Source: CAVROT01 sp963722905 (GTDB lineage: Bacteria > Pseudomonadota > Alphaproteobacteria > Rhodobacterales > Rhodobacteraceae). Taken from it: 64,000 nt of DNA. The notes under the pieces were generated by a model. The model made no database searches. It was not told the DNA's origin and was given only the letters and a program-made list of their open reading frames with translations. Made by a program: the position numbers and the translations under genes. The stretch is from positions 62,001 through 126,000 of the forward strand of contig CAVROT010000003.1 in the NCBI GenBank assembly GCA_963722905.1. The letters run 5' to 3'. Shown one piece after another: positions 1 through 9,753 of this stretch (position 1 is the first letter of the stretch; every line of letters begins with the position of its first letter).

Positions 1-372
1 CTGCGCGCGCATCGCCGGGATGACCCGCCGGGTCAGGTCGTGCCATCCGAAGACGTTCGCCTCGAATATGGCGCGCAGGGCGTCGACGGGCAGATCCTCG
101 ACCGCGCCCGGCGACGCGAAGGCCCCGTTGTTGAAGAGCGCGTCCAGCGTGCCGCCGGTCCGCTCCAGAACCGTATCGGCGCAGGCGGCGATGCTGTCGG
201 ACCTGGCGTAGTCCATGATGAGCGGATCGAGATTCGCGCCCGCGAGCGCCTGCGCGTCCGTCTGCGTGCGGACGGTCGCGAAGACCCGCCAGCCGCGCCC
301 CGCAAGAGCCGTGGCGGCGTCGCGTCCGATGCCGGACGAACAACCGGTGATCAGGATGCTGCGCTGTGCCAA
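1..372 (-). CDS. SDR-family oxidoreductase, 3' end cut by window
   Basis: The minus strand reads a short-chain dehydrogenase/reductase N-terminus. It begins at a TTG codon (370-372), 5 nt after the stop of the SH3 gene upstream. The protein opens with a hydrophobic beta strand and the glycine-rich nucleotide-binding loop TGCSSGIG (about residues 9-16), typical of classical SDRs that bind NAD(P)H. About 80 residues in comes LFNNGAFASPG, the NNAG-like strand-4 motif in a variant form. The catalytic Ser-Tyr-Lys region lies beyond the window edge, so substrate and activity cannot be judged. The tight spacing suggests co-transcription with the SH3 gene. No in-frame ATG was found near the start, so TTG is my best choice. 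Confidence 0.8.
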   Translation of the reverse strand, partial: MAQRSILITGCSSGIGRDAATALAGRGWRVFATVRTQTDAQALAGANLDPLIMDYARSDSIAACADTVLERTGGTLDALFNNGAFASPGAVEDLPVDALRAIFEANVFGWHDLTRRVIPAMRAQ

Positions 373-377
373 CCGCC

Positions 378-896
378 CTAGCCGGGCCGCCGGACATCCA
401 GGAAGCGGCCGAAGATCCAGGCTTCGGCGCCGTCCAGTCGGATGTTCACCCAGCCATCGGGCCGTTCGCCGATGACGGTCGCCGCGGCGCCGGCGTCGGC
501 CTGCCCGACGATCGCGTCGGCGGTGGACGGGCCGGCCCGCAGGTTCACCCGCGATCCGGTGACATAGCGCGTCTCGGCCGCCTCTCCGGGGGCCGCGGCG
601 GCGACGGCCGCACCGTCCGCCGCCGCATCGTCCGGTACCGCAGCCTCGACCGCGGCGGGACCCGCCGGGCCGGGACCTTTCTCACCGGCCTCCAGCGCCA
701 GCGCCACGGCGGCGGCCTCGTCCGCAAGGGCGAGGCGCGGCTGCGCGCCCTCCTGCGCGACGAGGACGGGATCGGGCGCGGCGCGGACCGCCTCCGCCGG
801 CTGGTCGCTGCCCTGCGGGCGGTCGGGCGCGCCACCGGCGACCATCATCACCCCGAAAAGGCACACCACCAGCATAGCCGTCAGTCGAATCATCAT
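378..896 (-). CDS. Exported SH3-domain protein
   Basis: This encodes 172 aa. The first 22 residues form a hydrophobic signal peptide or anchor rich in M, L and V. Next comes an Ala/Pro/Glu-rich, low-complexity linker of about 85 residues. The C-terminal 60 residues are a bacterial SH3 (SH3b/SH3_3) fold: the VNLRAGPSTADAIVG motif, a conserved GW (DGWVNI) and a terminal WIFGRFL strand. Such proteins are usually periplasmic and may touch peptidoglycan; the partner here is unknown. Two adjacent ATG codons (894-896 and 891-893) can serve as start. The gene runs divergently from parC across a 120-bp intergenic space and is followed at 5 nt by the SDR gene. Confidence 0.82.
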   Translation of the reverse strand: MMIRLTAMLVVCLFGVMMVAGGAPDRPQGSDQPAEAVRAAPDPVLVAQEGAQPRLALADEAAAVALALEAGEKGPGPAGPAAVEAAVPDDAAADGAAVAAAAPGEAAETRYVTGSRVNLRAGPSTADAIVGQADAGAAATVIGERPDGWVNIRLDGAEAWIFGRFLDVRRPG

Positions 897-1016
897 GGCC
901 TCTTCGAATACAGTCGCGATCTTAACCACGGCCGAACGCGCGAGCACCCGGTTCGGTCCCGTGGCCCGCGCGCCATCCGCTTTACCCGCGACGGGCGCCC
1001 CGCTAACAGGGTCGGC

Positions 1017-3365
1017 GTGACCGACACCGCCGATCCACCCCCGCCAGGGGAGCCGCCCGTCGATCCTCCGGCCGCGCCGGACGGCCCGACGCAGGCCCTG
1101 TCGGAGGCGATCGGCAGCCGCTATCTGACCTATGCGCTGTCGACCATCATGCACCGCGCCCTGCCCGACGCCCGCGACGGGCTGAAGCCGGTGCACCGCC
1201 GCATCCTCTACGCCATGCGAGAGCTGCGGCTGGGCCCGACGGGCGGCTTTCGCAAGTCGGCGAAGATCAGCGGCGACGTGATGGGCAACTACCACCCGCA
1301 CGGCGACGGGGCGATCTACGACGCCATGGCGCGTCTGGCGCAGGACTTCACCATCCGCTACCCGCTGGTGGACGGGCAGGGCAACTTCGGCAACATCGAC
1401 GGCGACAACCCCGCGGCCAGCCGCTACACCGAGGCGCGCATGACGGCCGCCGCGCAAGCCCTTCTGGACGGGCTGGACGAGGACGCCGTCGACTTCCGCG
1501 ACAACTACGACGGCACGCTGCGCGAACCCGTGGTGCTGCCCGCGGCGTTCCCAAACCTGCTGGCCAACGGGTCCTCGGGCATCGCGGTGGGCATGGCCAC
1601 CAACATCCCGCCCCACAACGTGGCCGAGCTGATCGACGCCTGCCTGCACATGATCCGCACGCCCGACTGCCGCGACGACACGCTGCTGGCCTATGTGAAG
1701 GGGCCCGATTTCCCCACCGGCGGCACCATCGTGGAGCCGCCAGCGTCCATGGCCGAAGCCTATCGCACCGGACGCGGGGCGTTCCGCCTGCGCGCGAAGT
1801 GGGAGGTCGAAGATCTGGGCCGCGGCCAGTGGCAGATCGTCGTGACCGAGATTCCCTATCAGGTCCCCAAGTCGCGCCTGATCGAGAAGCTGGCCGAGCT
1901 GATCGCCAGCCGCCGCATCCCCCTCTTCGGGGACGTGCGCGACGAGAGCGCCGACGACGTGCGCCTGGTGATCGAGCCGCGGTCGCGCACGGTGGACGCC
2001 GCGACGCTGATGGGGATGCTGTTCCGCCATTCGGACCTGGAGATCCGGTTCTCGCTGAACATGAACGTCCTGATCGACGGGCGGACGCCCAAGGTCTGCT
2101 CGCTCAAGGAGGTGCTGCGCGCGTTCCTGGACCACCGCCGCGCGGTGCTGGAACGCCGGTCGCGGTTCCGTATGGGCAAGATCGACCACCGGCTGGAGGT
2201 GCTGGAAGGGCTGATCACCGCCTTCCTGAACCTCGACCGCGTGATCGACATCATCCGCTACGACGACGATCCGAAGGCCGCGCTGATGGCCGAGGACTGG
2301 TCGAAGGACCATGTCCGCGCGGCGTCCGAGGCCGATTACGTACCGCCCGCCCCCATCGCGCCCGGCGACGAGAGCCTCAGCGACGTGCAGGTCGAGGCGA
2401 TCCTCAACATGCGGCTGCGCGCCCTGCGACGGCTGGAGGAGATGGCCCTGCGCGGCGAGCAGGAGGCCCTGATCGCCGAGCGCGCGCAGATCGACGACCT
2501 GCTGGGCTCGGACGACCTGCAATGGTCCCGCATCTCCGACGAGCTGCGCGAGACGAAGCGCCGGTTCGGCCGCGACCATTCGCGCGGCGCCCGGCTGACG
2601 CAGTTCGCCGAGGCCGGCGAGGTGGCGGACGTGCCGCTGGAGGCGATGATCGAGCGCGAGCCGCTGACGGTCGTCTGCTCGCAGATGGGCTGGATCCGGG
2701 CGCTGACGGGGCACCAGCCGCTGGAAAAGCCCCTGAAGTTCAAGGACGGCGACGGCCCCGCCTGGGCGTTCCACGCACAGACCACCGACCGGCTGCTGCT
2801 GTGCGGCACCAACGGACGGTTCTACACGCTGCCCGCCAGCGCGCTGCCCGGCGGGCGCGGCATGGGAGAGCCGGTGCGCCTGATGGTGGACCTGCCCAAC
2901 GAGGCCGGGATCCTGTCGCTGCGGATCCACCGCCCCGACGGGCGGCTTCTGCTGGCCTCCTCGGCCGGCGACGGCTTCGTGGTGGCCGAGGCCGAGACGG
3001 TCGCGCAGACCCGCGCCGGGCGTCAGGTGCTGAACCTCGGGCGCGAGGCGCGGGCGGTGGTCTGCCGGGCGGTGGCCGGCGACCACGTCGCGGTGGTGGG
3101 CGAGAACCGCAAGATGCTGGTCTTTCCGCTGACGCAGCTGCCCGGGATGACGCGCGGCAAGGGCCTGCGGCTGCAACGCTACAAGGACGGCGGCCTCAGC
3201 GACGCGACGACGTTCGTCCTTGCCGACGGGCTGACGTGGAAGGACCCGGCGGGCCGGACCCGCACCCAGTCCGACCTGTCGGACTGGACGGCGAACCGCG
3301 CCGCCGCCGGCCGCATGGCGCCGCGCGGCTTTCCCCGAGACAACCGCTTCGATCCGCCGGCCTGA
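1017..3365 (+). CDS. parC: DNA topoisomerase IV subunit A
   Basis: This is 782 aa from a GTG start at 1017. I chose that start because family similarity begins soon after (residue about 27, then SRYLTYALSTIMHRALPDARDG). The breakage-reunion domain is intact: the HPHGD motif near residue 93 and the catalytic tyrosine Y137 in ASRYTEAR. A helical tower and coiled-coil region follows, then a C-terminal beta-pinwheel ending near MTRGKGLRLQRYKDGG. That ending fits ParC rather than GyrA, which carries a longer GyrA-box tail. With ParE it decatenates daughter chromosomes. The residue equivalent to E. coli ParC Ser80 is Gly98, and Glu84 is Asp102. It stands alone, followed after 20 bp by the convergent crotonase-fold gene. 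Confidence 0.95.
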   Translation: MTDTADPPPPGEPPVDPPAAPDGPTQALSEAIGSRYLTYALSTIMHRALPDARDGLKPVHRRILYAMRELRLGPTGGFRKSAKISGDVMGNYHPHGDGAIYDAMARLAQDFTIRYPLVDGQGNFGNIDGDNPAASRYTEARMTAAAQALLDGLDEDAVDFRDNYDGTLREPVVLPAAFPNLLANGSSGIAVGMATNIPPHNVAELIDACLHMIRTPDCRDDTLLAYVKGPDFPTGGTIVEPPASMAEAYRTGRGAFRLRAKWEVEDLGRGQWQIVVTEIPYQVPKSRLIEKLAELIASRRIPLFGDVRDESADDVRLVIEPRSRTVDAATLMGMLFRHSDLEIRFSLNMNVLIDGRTPKVCSLKEVLRAFLDHRRAVLERRSRFRMGKIDHRLEVLEGLITAFLNLDRVIDIIRYDDDPKAALMAEDWSKDHVRAASEADYVPPAPIAPGDESLSDVQVEAILNMRLRALRRLEEMALRGEQEALIAERAQIDDLLGSDDLQWSRISDELRETKRRFGRDHSRGARLTQFAEAGEVADVPLEAMIEREPLTVVCSQMGWIRALTGHQPLEKPLKFKDGDGPAWAFHAQTTDRLLLCGTNGRFYTLPASALPGGRGMGEPVRLMVDLPNEAGILSLRIHRPDGRLLLASSAGDGFVVAEAETVAQTRAGRQVLNLGREARAVVCRAVAGDHVAVVGENRKMLVFPLTQLPGMTRGKGLRLQRYKDGGLSDATTFVLADGLTWKDPAGRTRTQSDLSDWTANRAAAGRMAPRGFPRDNRFDPPA

Positions 3366-3385
3366 CCGCGGCCGTTCACCTGCTT

Positions 3386-4183
3386 TCAGCCGTCCTGCCA
3401 GCGGGGGGGACGTTTCTGGAGGAAGGCGGCGATACCCTCCTCGGCGTCGGGGGCCATCATGTTGGCCACCATGACCTTGGCCGTGTAGGCGTAGGCGTCC
3501 GACAGGGGCATCTCGCTCTGGCGGTGGAAGGCGACCTTGCCGATCCGCAGGACGGCGGGCGCCTTGGCGGCGATCTGCCGGGCCAGCGACAGTGCCGTAG
3601 CGTCCAGGTCGGAGGGCGGCACGACGCGGTTCACCAGTCCAAGGCGCAGGGCGTCGGTGGCGGGGATCGCGTCGCCCGTCAGCAGCATCTCCATGGCGGC
3701 CTTGCGCGGGACGTTGCGCGACAGCGCGACCATGGGCGTGGAGCAGAAGAGCCCGATGTTCACTCCGGGCGTCGCAAAGCGGGCATCGTCGGCGGCGACG
3801 GCCAGGTCGCAGCTGGCCACCAGCTGGCAGCCGGCCGCCGTGGCGGTCCCGTGCACCACGGCGATGACGGGCTTGGGGCAGGCGACGATGGCCTCCATCA
3901 CCTGCACGCAGGCCGCCATCGTCCGCTGGAAGAACCTGTGCCCGCCGTCTGGACCGGCGCGCGCGGCGGTGATCTCCTTGAGGTCGTGCCCGGCGCAGAA
4001 GACGGGGCCGGTGCCCGCGATCAGCACGACATGGACCCCGGGATCCGTGCCCAGCCGCAGGATGGCGGCGTGCAGACGCTCCATCACTGCCAGCGACAGG
4101 CTGTTGCGGGCGGCGGGACGGTTCAGCACCAGCCGGGCGACGGTGCCCAGCCGCTCTTCCCGCAGGATATCGGCATCGGTCAT
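3386..4183 (-). CDS. Enoyl-CoA hydratase/isomerase family protein, ECHDC3-like
   Basis: This is a 265-aa crotonase-fold protein with a good ribosome site (GGAGG about 8 nt before ATG 4183). Oxyanion-hole segments are visible: FCAGHDLKEI near residue 70 and HGTATAAGCQLVASCDLAVA near 120. Compared with classical crotonase, the two catalytic glutamates are missing: the first position is Gln (GCQLV) and the second lies in TPGVNIGLFC, with no Glu. The combination AAGCQLVASCD plus FATPGVNIGLFCSTP is that of the ECHDC3 branch. So it probably does not hydrate enoyl-CoA by the standard mechanism; its role is unknown. It is monocistronic by position and convergent with parC. Confidence 0.88.
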   Translation of the reverse strand: MTDADILREERLGTVARLVLNRPAARNSLSLAVMERLHAAILRLGTDPGVHVVLIAGTGPVFCAGHDLKEITAARAGPDGGHRFFQRTMAACVQVMEAIVACPKPVIAVVHGTATAAGCQLVASCDLAVAADDARFATPGVNIGLFCSTPMVALSRNVPRKAAMEMLLTGDAIPATDALRLGLVNRVVPPSDLDATALSLARQIAAKAPAVLRIGKVAFHRQSEMPLSDAYAYTAKVMVANMMAPDAEEGIAAFLQKRPPRWQDG

Positions 4184-4421
4184 GCGAGGGTCCTCCGTCG
4201 GGTTCCGCGCCATCCCTCGGATGGGCCGGGGCGTCCAGGCTACACCGCGCTTCCAAACGTGCGAAGCCCGTCGAAGGACGCAGAGAGCGCACCGCGCGGC
4301 AAGCCCTCGCGCACCATGCGGACGGCGAAGCGGTCGCAACGGCGCACCCGTCGCCGAGCGACGCCGGAACCAGCCGACCGAGCCGACGTTGACCGGCGAA
4401 ACCAACGAACGGAGGCACACG

Positions 4422-4916
4422 ATGGCCATGAATTCGCTCAAGGACGTCTACCTGGACCAGCTTCAGGACATCTACAGCGCCGACAAGCAATCGCTGGAGA
4501 TCACCACCAAGCTGGGCCAGGCGGCGACGGACAAGACACTCAGCGAGGCCCTGATCGCCGGCGCCCAGGGCATCGCGACCGGGATGGAGAAGGTGGCGCA
4601 GCTTTGCTCGGACCACGGGATCGACCCGACCGGTGAGCATTGCAAGGGTATGGAGGGTCTGGTCAAGGAGGCCCGCGCGCACGCGCTGGAAGAGACGTTC
4701 GGCGATGACGACGCGCGCGACGCGATGATCATCACCCAGTACCAGCGCATGTGCCACTACGGCATCGCCGGCTACGGTTGCCTGGTGGCCTTCGCCAATC
4801 GGCTGGGACTCGACGGCGACGCGGCGGTTCTGCAGGAATGCCTCGACCATACCTATGACGGCGACCGGCGCATGACCGACCTCGCGACCTCGGGCATCAA
4901 CGCGGCTGCGGCGTGA
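4422..4916 (+). CDS. Ferritin-like domain protein, DUF892 (YciE/YciF type)
   Basis: This is a 164-aa all-helical protein. The first ATG at 4422 is 7 nt after a GGAGG at 4411-4415; a second in-frame ATG lies at 4428. The N-terminus (LKDVYLDQLQDIYSADKQ) and the EALIAG...GMEK helices match DUF892, a four-helix ferritin-like fold that binds a di-metal centre and is often induced by stress. Carboxylate/His ligands can be seen in the YLDQLQD, HALEE and LDHTYDGDRRM helices. The exact reaction of this family is not established. About 240 bp of non-coding sequence precede it, likely holding its own promoter. Confidence 0.88.
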   Translation: MAMNSLKDVYLDQLQDIYSADKQSLEITTKLGQAATDKTLSEALIAGAQGIATGMEKVAQLCSDHGIDPTGEHCKGMEGLVKEARAHALEETFGDDDARDAMIITQYQRMCHYGIAGYGCLVAFANRLGLDGDAAVLQECLDHTYDGDRRMTDLATSGINAAAA

Positions 4917-5103
4917 TCTCGCTGTGATCACCTGACGCAGGACGCCGCATGTCCACGCCGGCCGACATGGCCCCGCCCCAGGCACCGTCCGGGGGCGGGG
5001 CCAGTTGTTTCAGCCAGGTCACCCACTGGTGTCCCGAAGTGGTTTCGGTCCCCACGGACGACCGTGCTAGGCTTCTTCGACACCTTTCAGGGAGGCTCAT
5101 GCC

Positions 5104-5625
5104 ATGACCGACACCCCGATCCGCCGCCGGACGTTCCTTGCCGGAACTGCCACCGCGGCACTGGCCGCCGGCGCCCCGGCGGCCCGCGCCGCGGGCGATG
5201 ATGCCTTCGGCTACGAGGTCACGCGAACCGACGCGGAATGGCGCGAGATGCTCAGCGAGCTGGATTACTCCATACTGCGAGCCGGCGCGACCGAGCCGCA
5301 GCATGCCAGCCCGCTGTCCATCGGTGCCGAGGCGGGCCGCTATGCCTGCAAGGGCTGCGGACTGGATCTCTACGACGGGCGCTGGAAGGTCGATAAGGAT
5401 ATCGGCTACGCCTTCTTCCGTCACGCGGTGCCCGACAGCATGCTGACCGGCATCGACGAGGTCGCTCCGAACCCCGAGGGCGATCCCGACATCGACCGGC
5501 TGGCGCAGATCGAGGTTCATTGCCGCCGCTGCGGGTCGCATATCGGCCACATCTTCGTGGTCCAGGGCGAGCAGCTTCATTGCTCGAACGGCAGCGCGCT
5601 GGTCCACACGCCGGCCAAGGCCTGA
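5104..5625 (+). CDS. Tat-exported MsrB-like methionine-R-sulfoxide reductase
   Basis: This is 173 aa. The N-terminus has a twin-arginine signal (RRRTFLAG) and an Ala-rich core ending near residue 30, so the enzyme should act in the periplasm. The mature part is an MsrB-type fold: two CxxC pairs (CKGC near 80 and CRRC near 140) that normally hold structural zinc, the SHIGHIF motif, and a C-terminal LHCSNGSAL. The Cys in that last motif aligns with the catalytic cysteine of MsrB (usual form RYCxNS). The flanking residues are divergent (LHC, not RYC), so catalytic competence is likely but not certain. It would repair oxidised methionine in exported proteins. No msrA or partner membrane gene is adjacent. 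Confidence 0.85.
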   Translation: MTDTPIRRRTFLAGTATAALAAGAPAARAAGDDAFGYEVTRTDAEWREMLSELDYSILRAGATEPQHASPLSIGAEAGRYACKGCGLDLYDGRWKVDKDIGYAFFRHAVPDSMLTGIDEVAPNPEGDPDIDRLAQIEVHCRRCGSHIGHIFVVQGEQLHCSNGSALVHTPAKA

Positions 5626-5627
5626 TC

Positions 5628-6382
5628 TCAGGGGCGGGCGATCCGGGCGCGTTCGTCCCTCAGCACCCGCGGGGCATGCCGTGCGTCGGCCAGTGTGGCG
5701 TCGACGTCGCGACCCTCCACGGCACCGGCAGCGATGCGCGCCAATGCGTAGGTGGGCGCACGCTTCATGGTGCCCAATGCCGCGCGGGACAGCGCATGTG
5801 CCGCAAGATAGACCAGATGGTGCGACAGGACGCCGGGACCCTCGGCCGGGATGCCCCGGGCGACGCTGCGGCACGCCTCTGCGCTTCTAGATGCGTAGGT
5901 CCGGCAGATCGTCGGGCGGGCATCGTAGACCCGGCAGAGCCGCGTCTCGGGGTCCAGCGCGGGACACGCGCGCGGCGTCCAGGCGCGGCCGTCGGGCGCA
6001 CCGGCCAGCGGGACAGCGCCGCGTGGAGGCGGCGCGCCTCGGATCCGGTGACGGTGCCGCCGTCCCGACCCGAGAGGATGCAGCAGAAGGCGCAGCCGGC
6101 CGCGCAATCGGTGCCGGCGAAGGCTTCCGGCGAAAGCTGCGACAACGTCACGCCCGCGATCTGCGCCGCCGGCAGACCGTCGTCCAGCGCCGCGATCAGG
6201 GTGCTTGCCGGGGTATCGCGTGCGATGGCCGCATCGACCCAGGCCAGAAGCGCCGTCCGGGCGCGGTGCAGGATATCGGATGGCGTGCCCGGCAACGGCG
6301 CCGTTGCGATGCGGTCGCGCAATGCGGCAGGATCGACGGGCGCCCTGCGGGACGCGTCGGCGCGCCTACCGGTCCGTGCCAT
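5628..6382 (-). CDS. YkgJ-family cysteine-cluster protein, broken by a frameshift
   Basis: Two reading frames together make one protein. The N-terminal part (ATG 6382, MARTGRRADAS) carries DCAAGCAFCC, the start of a CxxC...CC metal-binding cluster. The C-terminal part, in another frame, carries CPALDPETRLCRVYDARPTICR, the second half of the zinc/iron-sulfur cluster typical of YkgJ/UPF0153 proteins. The frames join around 6005-6016, where one base appears to be missing. Rejoined, the protein is about 250 aa. The family's function is poorly known. Either the given sequence lacks a base or the gene is newly inactivated; I favour a sequence error because both halves are otherwise well conserved. 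It ends 2 nt after the convergent MsrB-like gene. Confidence 0.75.
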
Positions 6383-6532
6383 GTCGCAGGCTGCCAGATA
6401 ATATGCTCGACCGCGCCGGGCCAGCGGACGCCCCGGCGCGGATTGCGGTACCGCGCGCAACCGAACCCGGCGCAGCGCGGCTGACGCCGCCCCCCGGCCG
6501 GACCAGAGGGCGGTGCGGGGCACGCGGCAATA

Positions 6533-7710
<1,178 letters not shown>

Positions 7711-7803
7711 CGCGTCGTGTGCCTTCGTCTGCGGGGGCCGGAACGGGGTTTCCGCGGGCCCGGATCATCATCGCGCCCCACCTAGACACGGCCCTGAGCG
7801 AGA

Positions 7804-8523
7804 TCAAGTGCCCGGTCGAACGACGCCACCCGCCACCGGAGAGGACAGGGTCGCCACCGGGGCGGGGTCGGCGGCGGGCGCCGGTGCCGGCCGGGCGGCG
7901 CGCACGCGGTCGCGGGCGGCGGCCAGCCGCTGACGTTCGGCCGCGCGGTCGAAGGGGGTGCGCGGCGTGTCGGGATCGGGGACGAACCATTCGGGATGCT
8001 CGGCCAGCCACGCCTCCAGCTGCCGCGCGCCCTCGGCGGCGAGGTTGGCCAGCTGCGCGTCCGCATCGCGCGCGATGCCGGACCCGACGATGGGCGCGGT
8101 GTTCTGCAACCCCTCGAAGGCGGTGAAGCGGTGCGGCTCGTCCGTCAGCCTGGTCCCCGTCGCGTTGTCGTAGACTGTCACGTCGAAGATCATCACGGAT
8201 TTCGGCGTGTAGATCACCGGCAGGCCCGGCTGCGCCAGGACATAGCCGCCTATGGAGATGCCGAAGTGGTAGAGGCCGCCCCCGTCGTAGCGCGCCAGCC
8301 GCGCCTCGATGGCCTGCGCCAGCGCGCCCGTCAGCTCGGCCTCGGTCGCGTCGCGCGAGAACGGGCCCTTGGTCGGCGTCTCGGCGGCGACATAGGTATA
8401 GCCGAGGCGGAAGTCGCCCAGCTCGTCCCGCAGGGCGCCGGGGCCCTGCGCGCCGCAGCCCGTCAGCACCCCCAGCGCCAGGGCCAGCAGTACCGGCGAG
8501 GGACGAAGGCGGGGGGTGGACAT
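7804..8523 (-). CDS. Lipoprotein of unknown function
   Basis: This is 239 aa from ATG 8523. The signal peptide ends in a clear lipobox (LTGC, Cys about residue 23), so the mature protein should be lipid-anchored. The body has Tyr/Gly-rich segments (FRLGYTYVAAE, YHFGISIGGYVLAQPGLPVIYTPKS) and then helical Ala/Glu-rich stretches, with an Ala/Pro-rich tail. No enzyme motif is recognised. It is the last gene of an apparent three-gene unit after the DUF898 and M48 genes (75-bp gap). A further ATG 60 nt upstream (8583) would put extra residues before the signal and is less likely. Confidence 0.75.
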   Translation of the reverse strand: MSTPRLRPSPVLLALALGVLTGCGAQGPGALRDELGDFRLGYTYVAAETPTKGPFSRDATEAELTGALAQAIEARLARYDGGGLYHFGISIGGYVLAQPGLPVIYTPKSVMIFDVTVYDNATGTRLTDEPHRFTAFEGLQNTAPIVGSGIARDADAQLANLAAEGARQLEAWLAEHPEWFVPDPDTPRTPFDRAAERQRLAAARDRVRAARPAPAPAADPAPVATLSSPVAGGVVRPGT

Positions 8524-8598
8524 GGGCAGGCTCCCGGTAGGGTCGACGTCAGGATTAGGCCGGCACGGCCCGGCGGACAACACCGGGACCGGCCCCGG

Positions 8599-9753
8599 TC
8601 AATCGCAGATGGTCTTGAGTCCGGCCCATTCGGCCGCAGCCAGCGCCGGCCGCGTCGCACCGGCGTCGCCGCCGCGCGCCGCCTCGATCCGCGCGGCAAG
8701 CTCGGGGTGGACGAGGAAATGGCGCAGCAGCGCGGGCGGCGTGCCCGACATCTCCTGCATCCGCTCGAAGAAGGTGGCAAGCGCGCCCGCGTCGATCCCG
8801 GCGGCGTCCAGCCGTTCGACCGCGAAGGCGTCCGCCGCACGCTCGGCCTCCTGCCCATAGTTCGCCCGGATCAGCCGCTCGGTCAGGAACAGCACCACGG
8901 CGCCGCCGGCGAAGTCGCCCAGCAGCAGGCCCAGCACCCCCACCGATCCGGCCGACCGCAGCGCGATCCGCACCGGGTCGCGCGCGGCGACATGCCCCAG
9001 CTCGTGCGCAAGGACGGCCGCGACCTCGTCGGGCGACTGCGCCGCGTCGATGAGGCCGCGGAAGAGGACGATGTGCCCCCCCGGCAGCGCGAAGGCGTTG
9101 ACGTCGCCTATGTCCAGCACCGCGACGGACAGATCCGCCGGAAGGGTCAGCCCGTCCGACAGCCGGGCGGTCATGGCGTCCAGCGCCTCCAGCCCGTCGG
9201 GAGCCGCGCACAGCGGGACGATATCGCCCATGCCGTCTGCAAGGGCACGGCGGACCTGCACCAGCGTCGCGTCGCCCAGCGCCGCCTCACCCTTGCCGGG
9301 CATCACGGCCGCAAGACGGTTCGAGACCGCAGGTATGAGGACCGCGACGATCAGCGCCACCGACGCCACCGACGCCACCGCCCAGACCGCGACCCGCCCG
9401 AGACCGCGCGCCTTCGGCCGCCAATTCAGGCGCGGGCAACGGGCGACGACGATGCGGGCGACCACGGGGTCGTCGATCACGAGGCGGGACACCGGGTCGC
9501 CCAGCAGGGCCAGCACCATGTCGCCGGGGCCTGCGTGGTCGGGCAGGCGGCGCACGTCGGCCAGCGGCCAGCGGCGCGCCTCGGCATCCGGCATCGTCAC
9601 CACCAGAGCCGCCCCGGCCTCGTCCACCGTGAGCGAGGCGGGCCGCGCATCGGAGGACCGACCGTCGAAGAACGTGCCCACGCCCGAAAATACGGGCGGC
9701 CGCCCGCCCACACGGATCGCCGCGGGGCGTGTCGCGCTGCCGCCGGCGGTCAT
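8599..9753 (-). CDS. M48-family membrane zinc metallopeptidase
   Basis: This is 384 aa. A soluble N-terminal beta-rich region (about 1-115) is followed by one membrane segment (about 120-143) and a peptidase M48 domain. The zinc-binding HELGH lies at 250-254, with the third ligand in EAERAADAF near 302-310. A second hydrophobic stretch lies between them (about 268-290), as in HtpX/BepA-like enzymes. It probably cleaves membrane or periplasm-facing proteins. Its ATG overlaps the stop of the DUF898 gene upstream (ATGA, 9750-9753), showing translational coupling. The family often travels with DUF898 (YjgN-like) membrane proteins, as here. Confidence 0.87.
   Translation of the reverse strand: MTAGGSATRPAAIRVGGRPPVFSGVGTFFDGRSSDARPASLTVDEAGAALVVTMPDAEARRWPLADVRRLPDHAGPGDMVLALLGDPVSRLVIDDPVVARIVVARCPRLNWRPKARGLGRVAVWAVASVASVALIVAVLIPAVSNRLAAVMPGKGEAALGDATLVQVRRALADGMGDIVPLCAAPDGLEALDAMTARLSDGLTLPADLSVAVLDIGDVNAFALPGGHIVLFRGLIDAAQSPDEVAAVLAHELGHVAARDPVRIALRSAGSVGVLGLLLGDFAGGAVVLFLTERLIRANYGQEAERAADAFAVERLDAAGIDAGALATFFERMQEMSGTPPALLRHFLVHPELAARIEAARGGDAGATRPALAAAEWAGLKTICD

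Noticed and set aside
1799..4636. Long plus-strand frame overlapping parC
   Set aside because: Arg/Ala/Gly-rich shadow of parC in another frame, without any domain.
378..4985. A 1,535-codon open frame on the minus strand
   Set aside because: It runs antisense through parC and other clear genes. High GC removes stop codons; only its last 172 codons (SH3 protein) are real.
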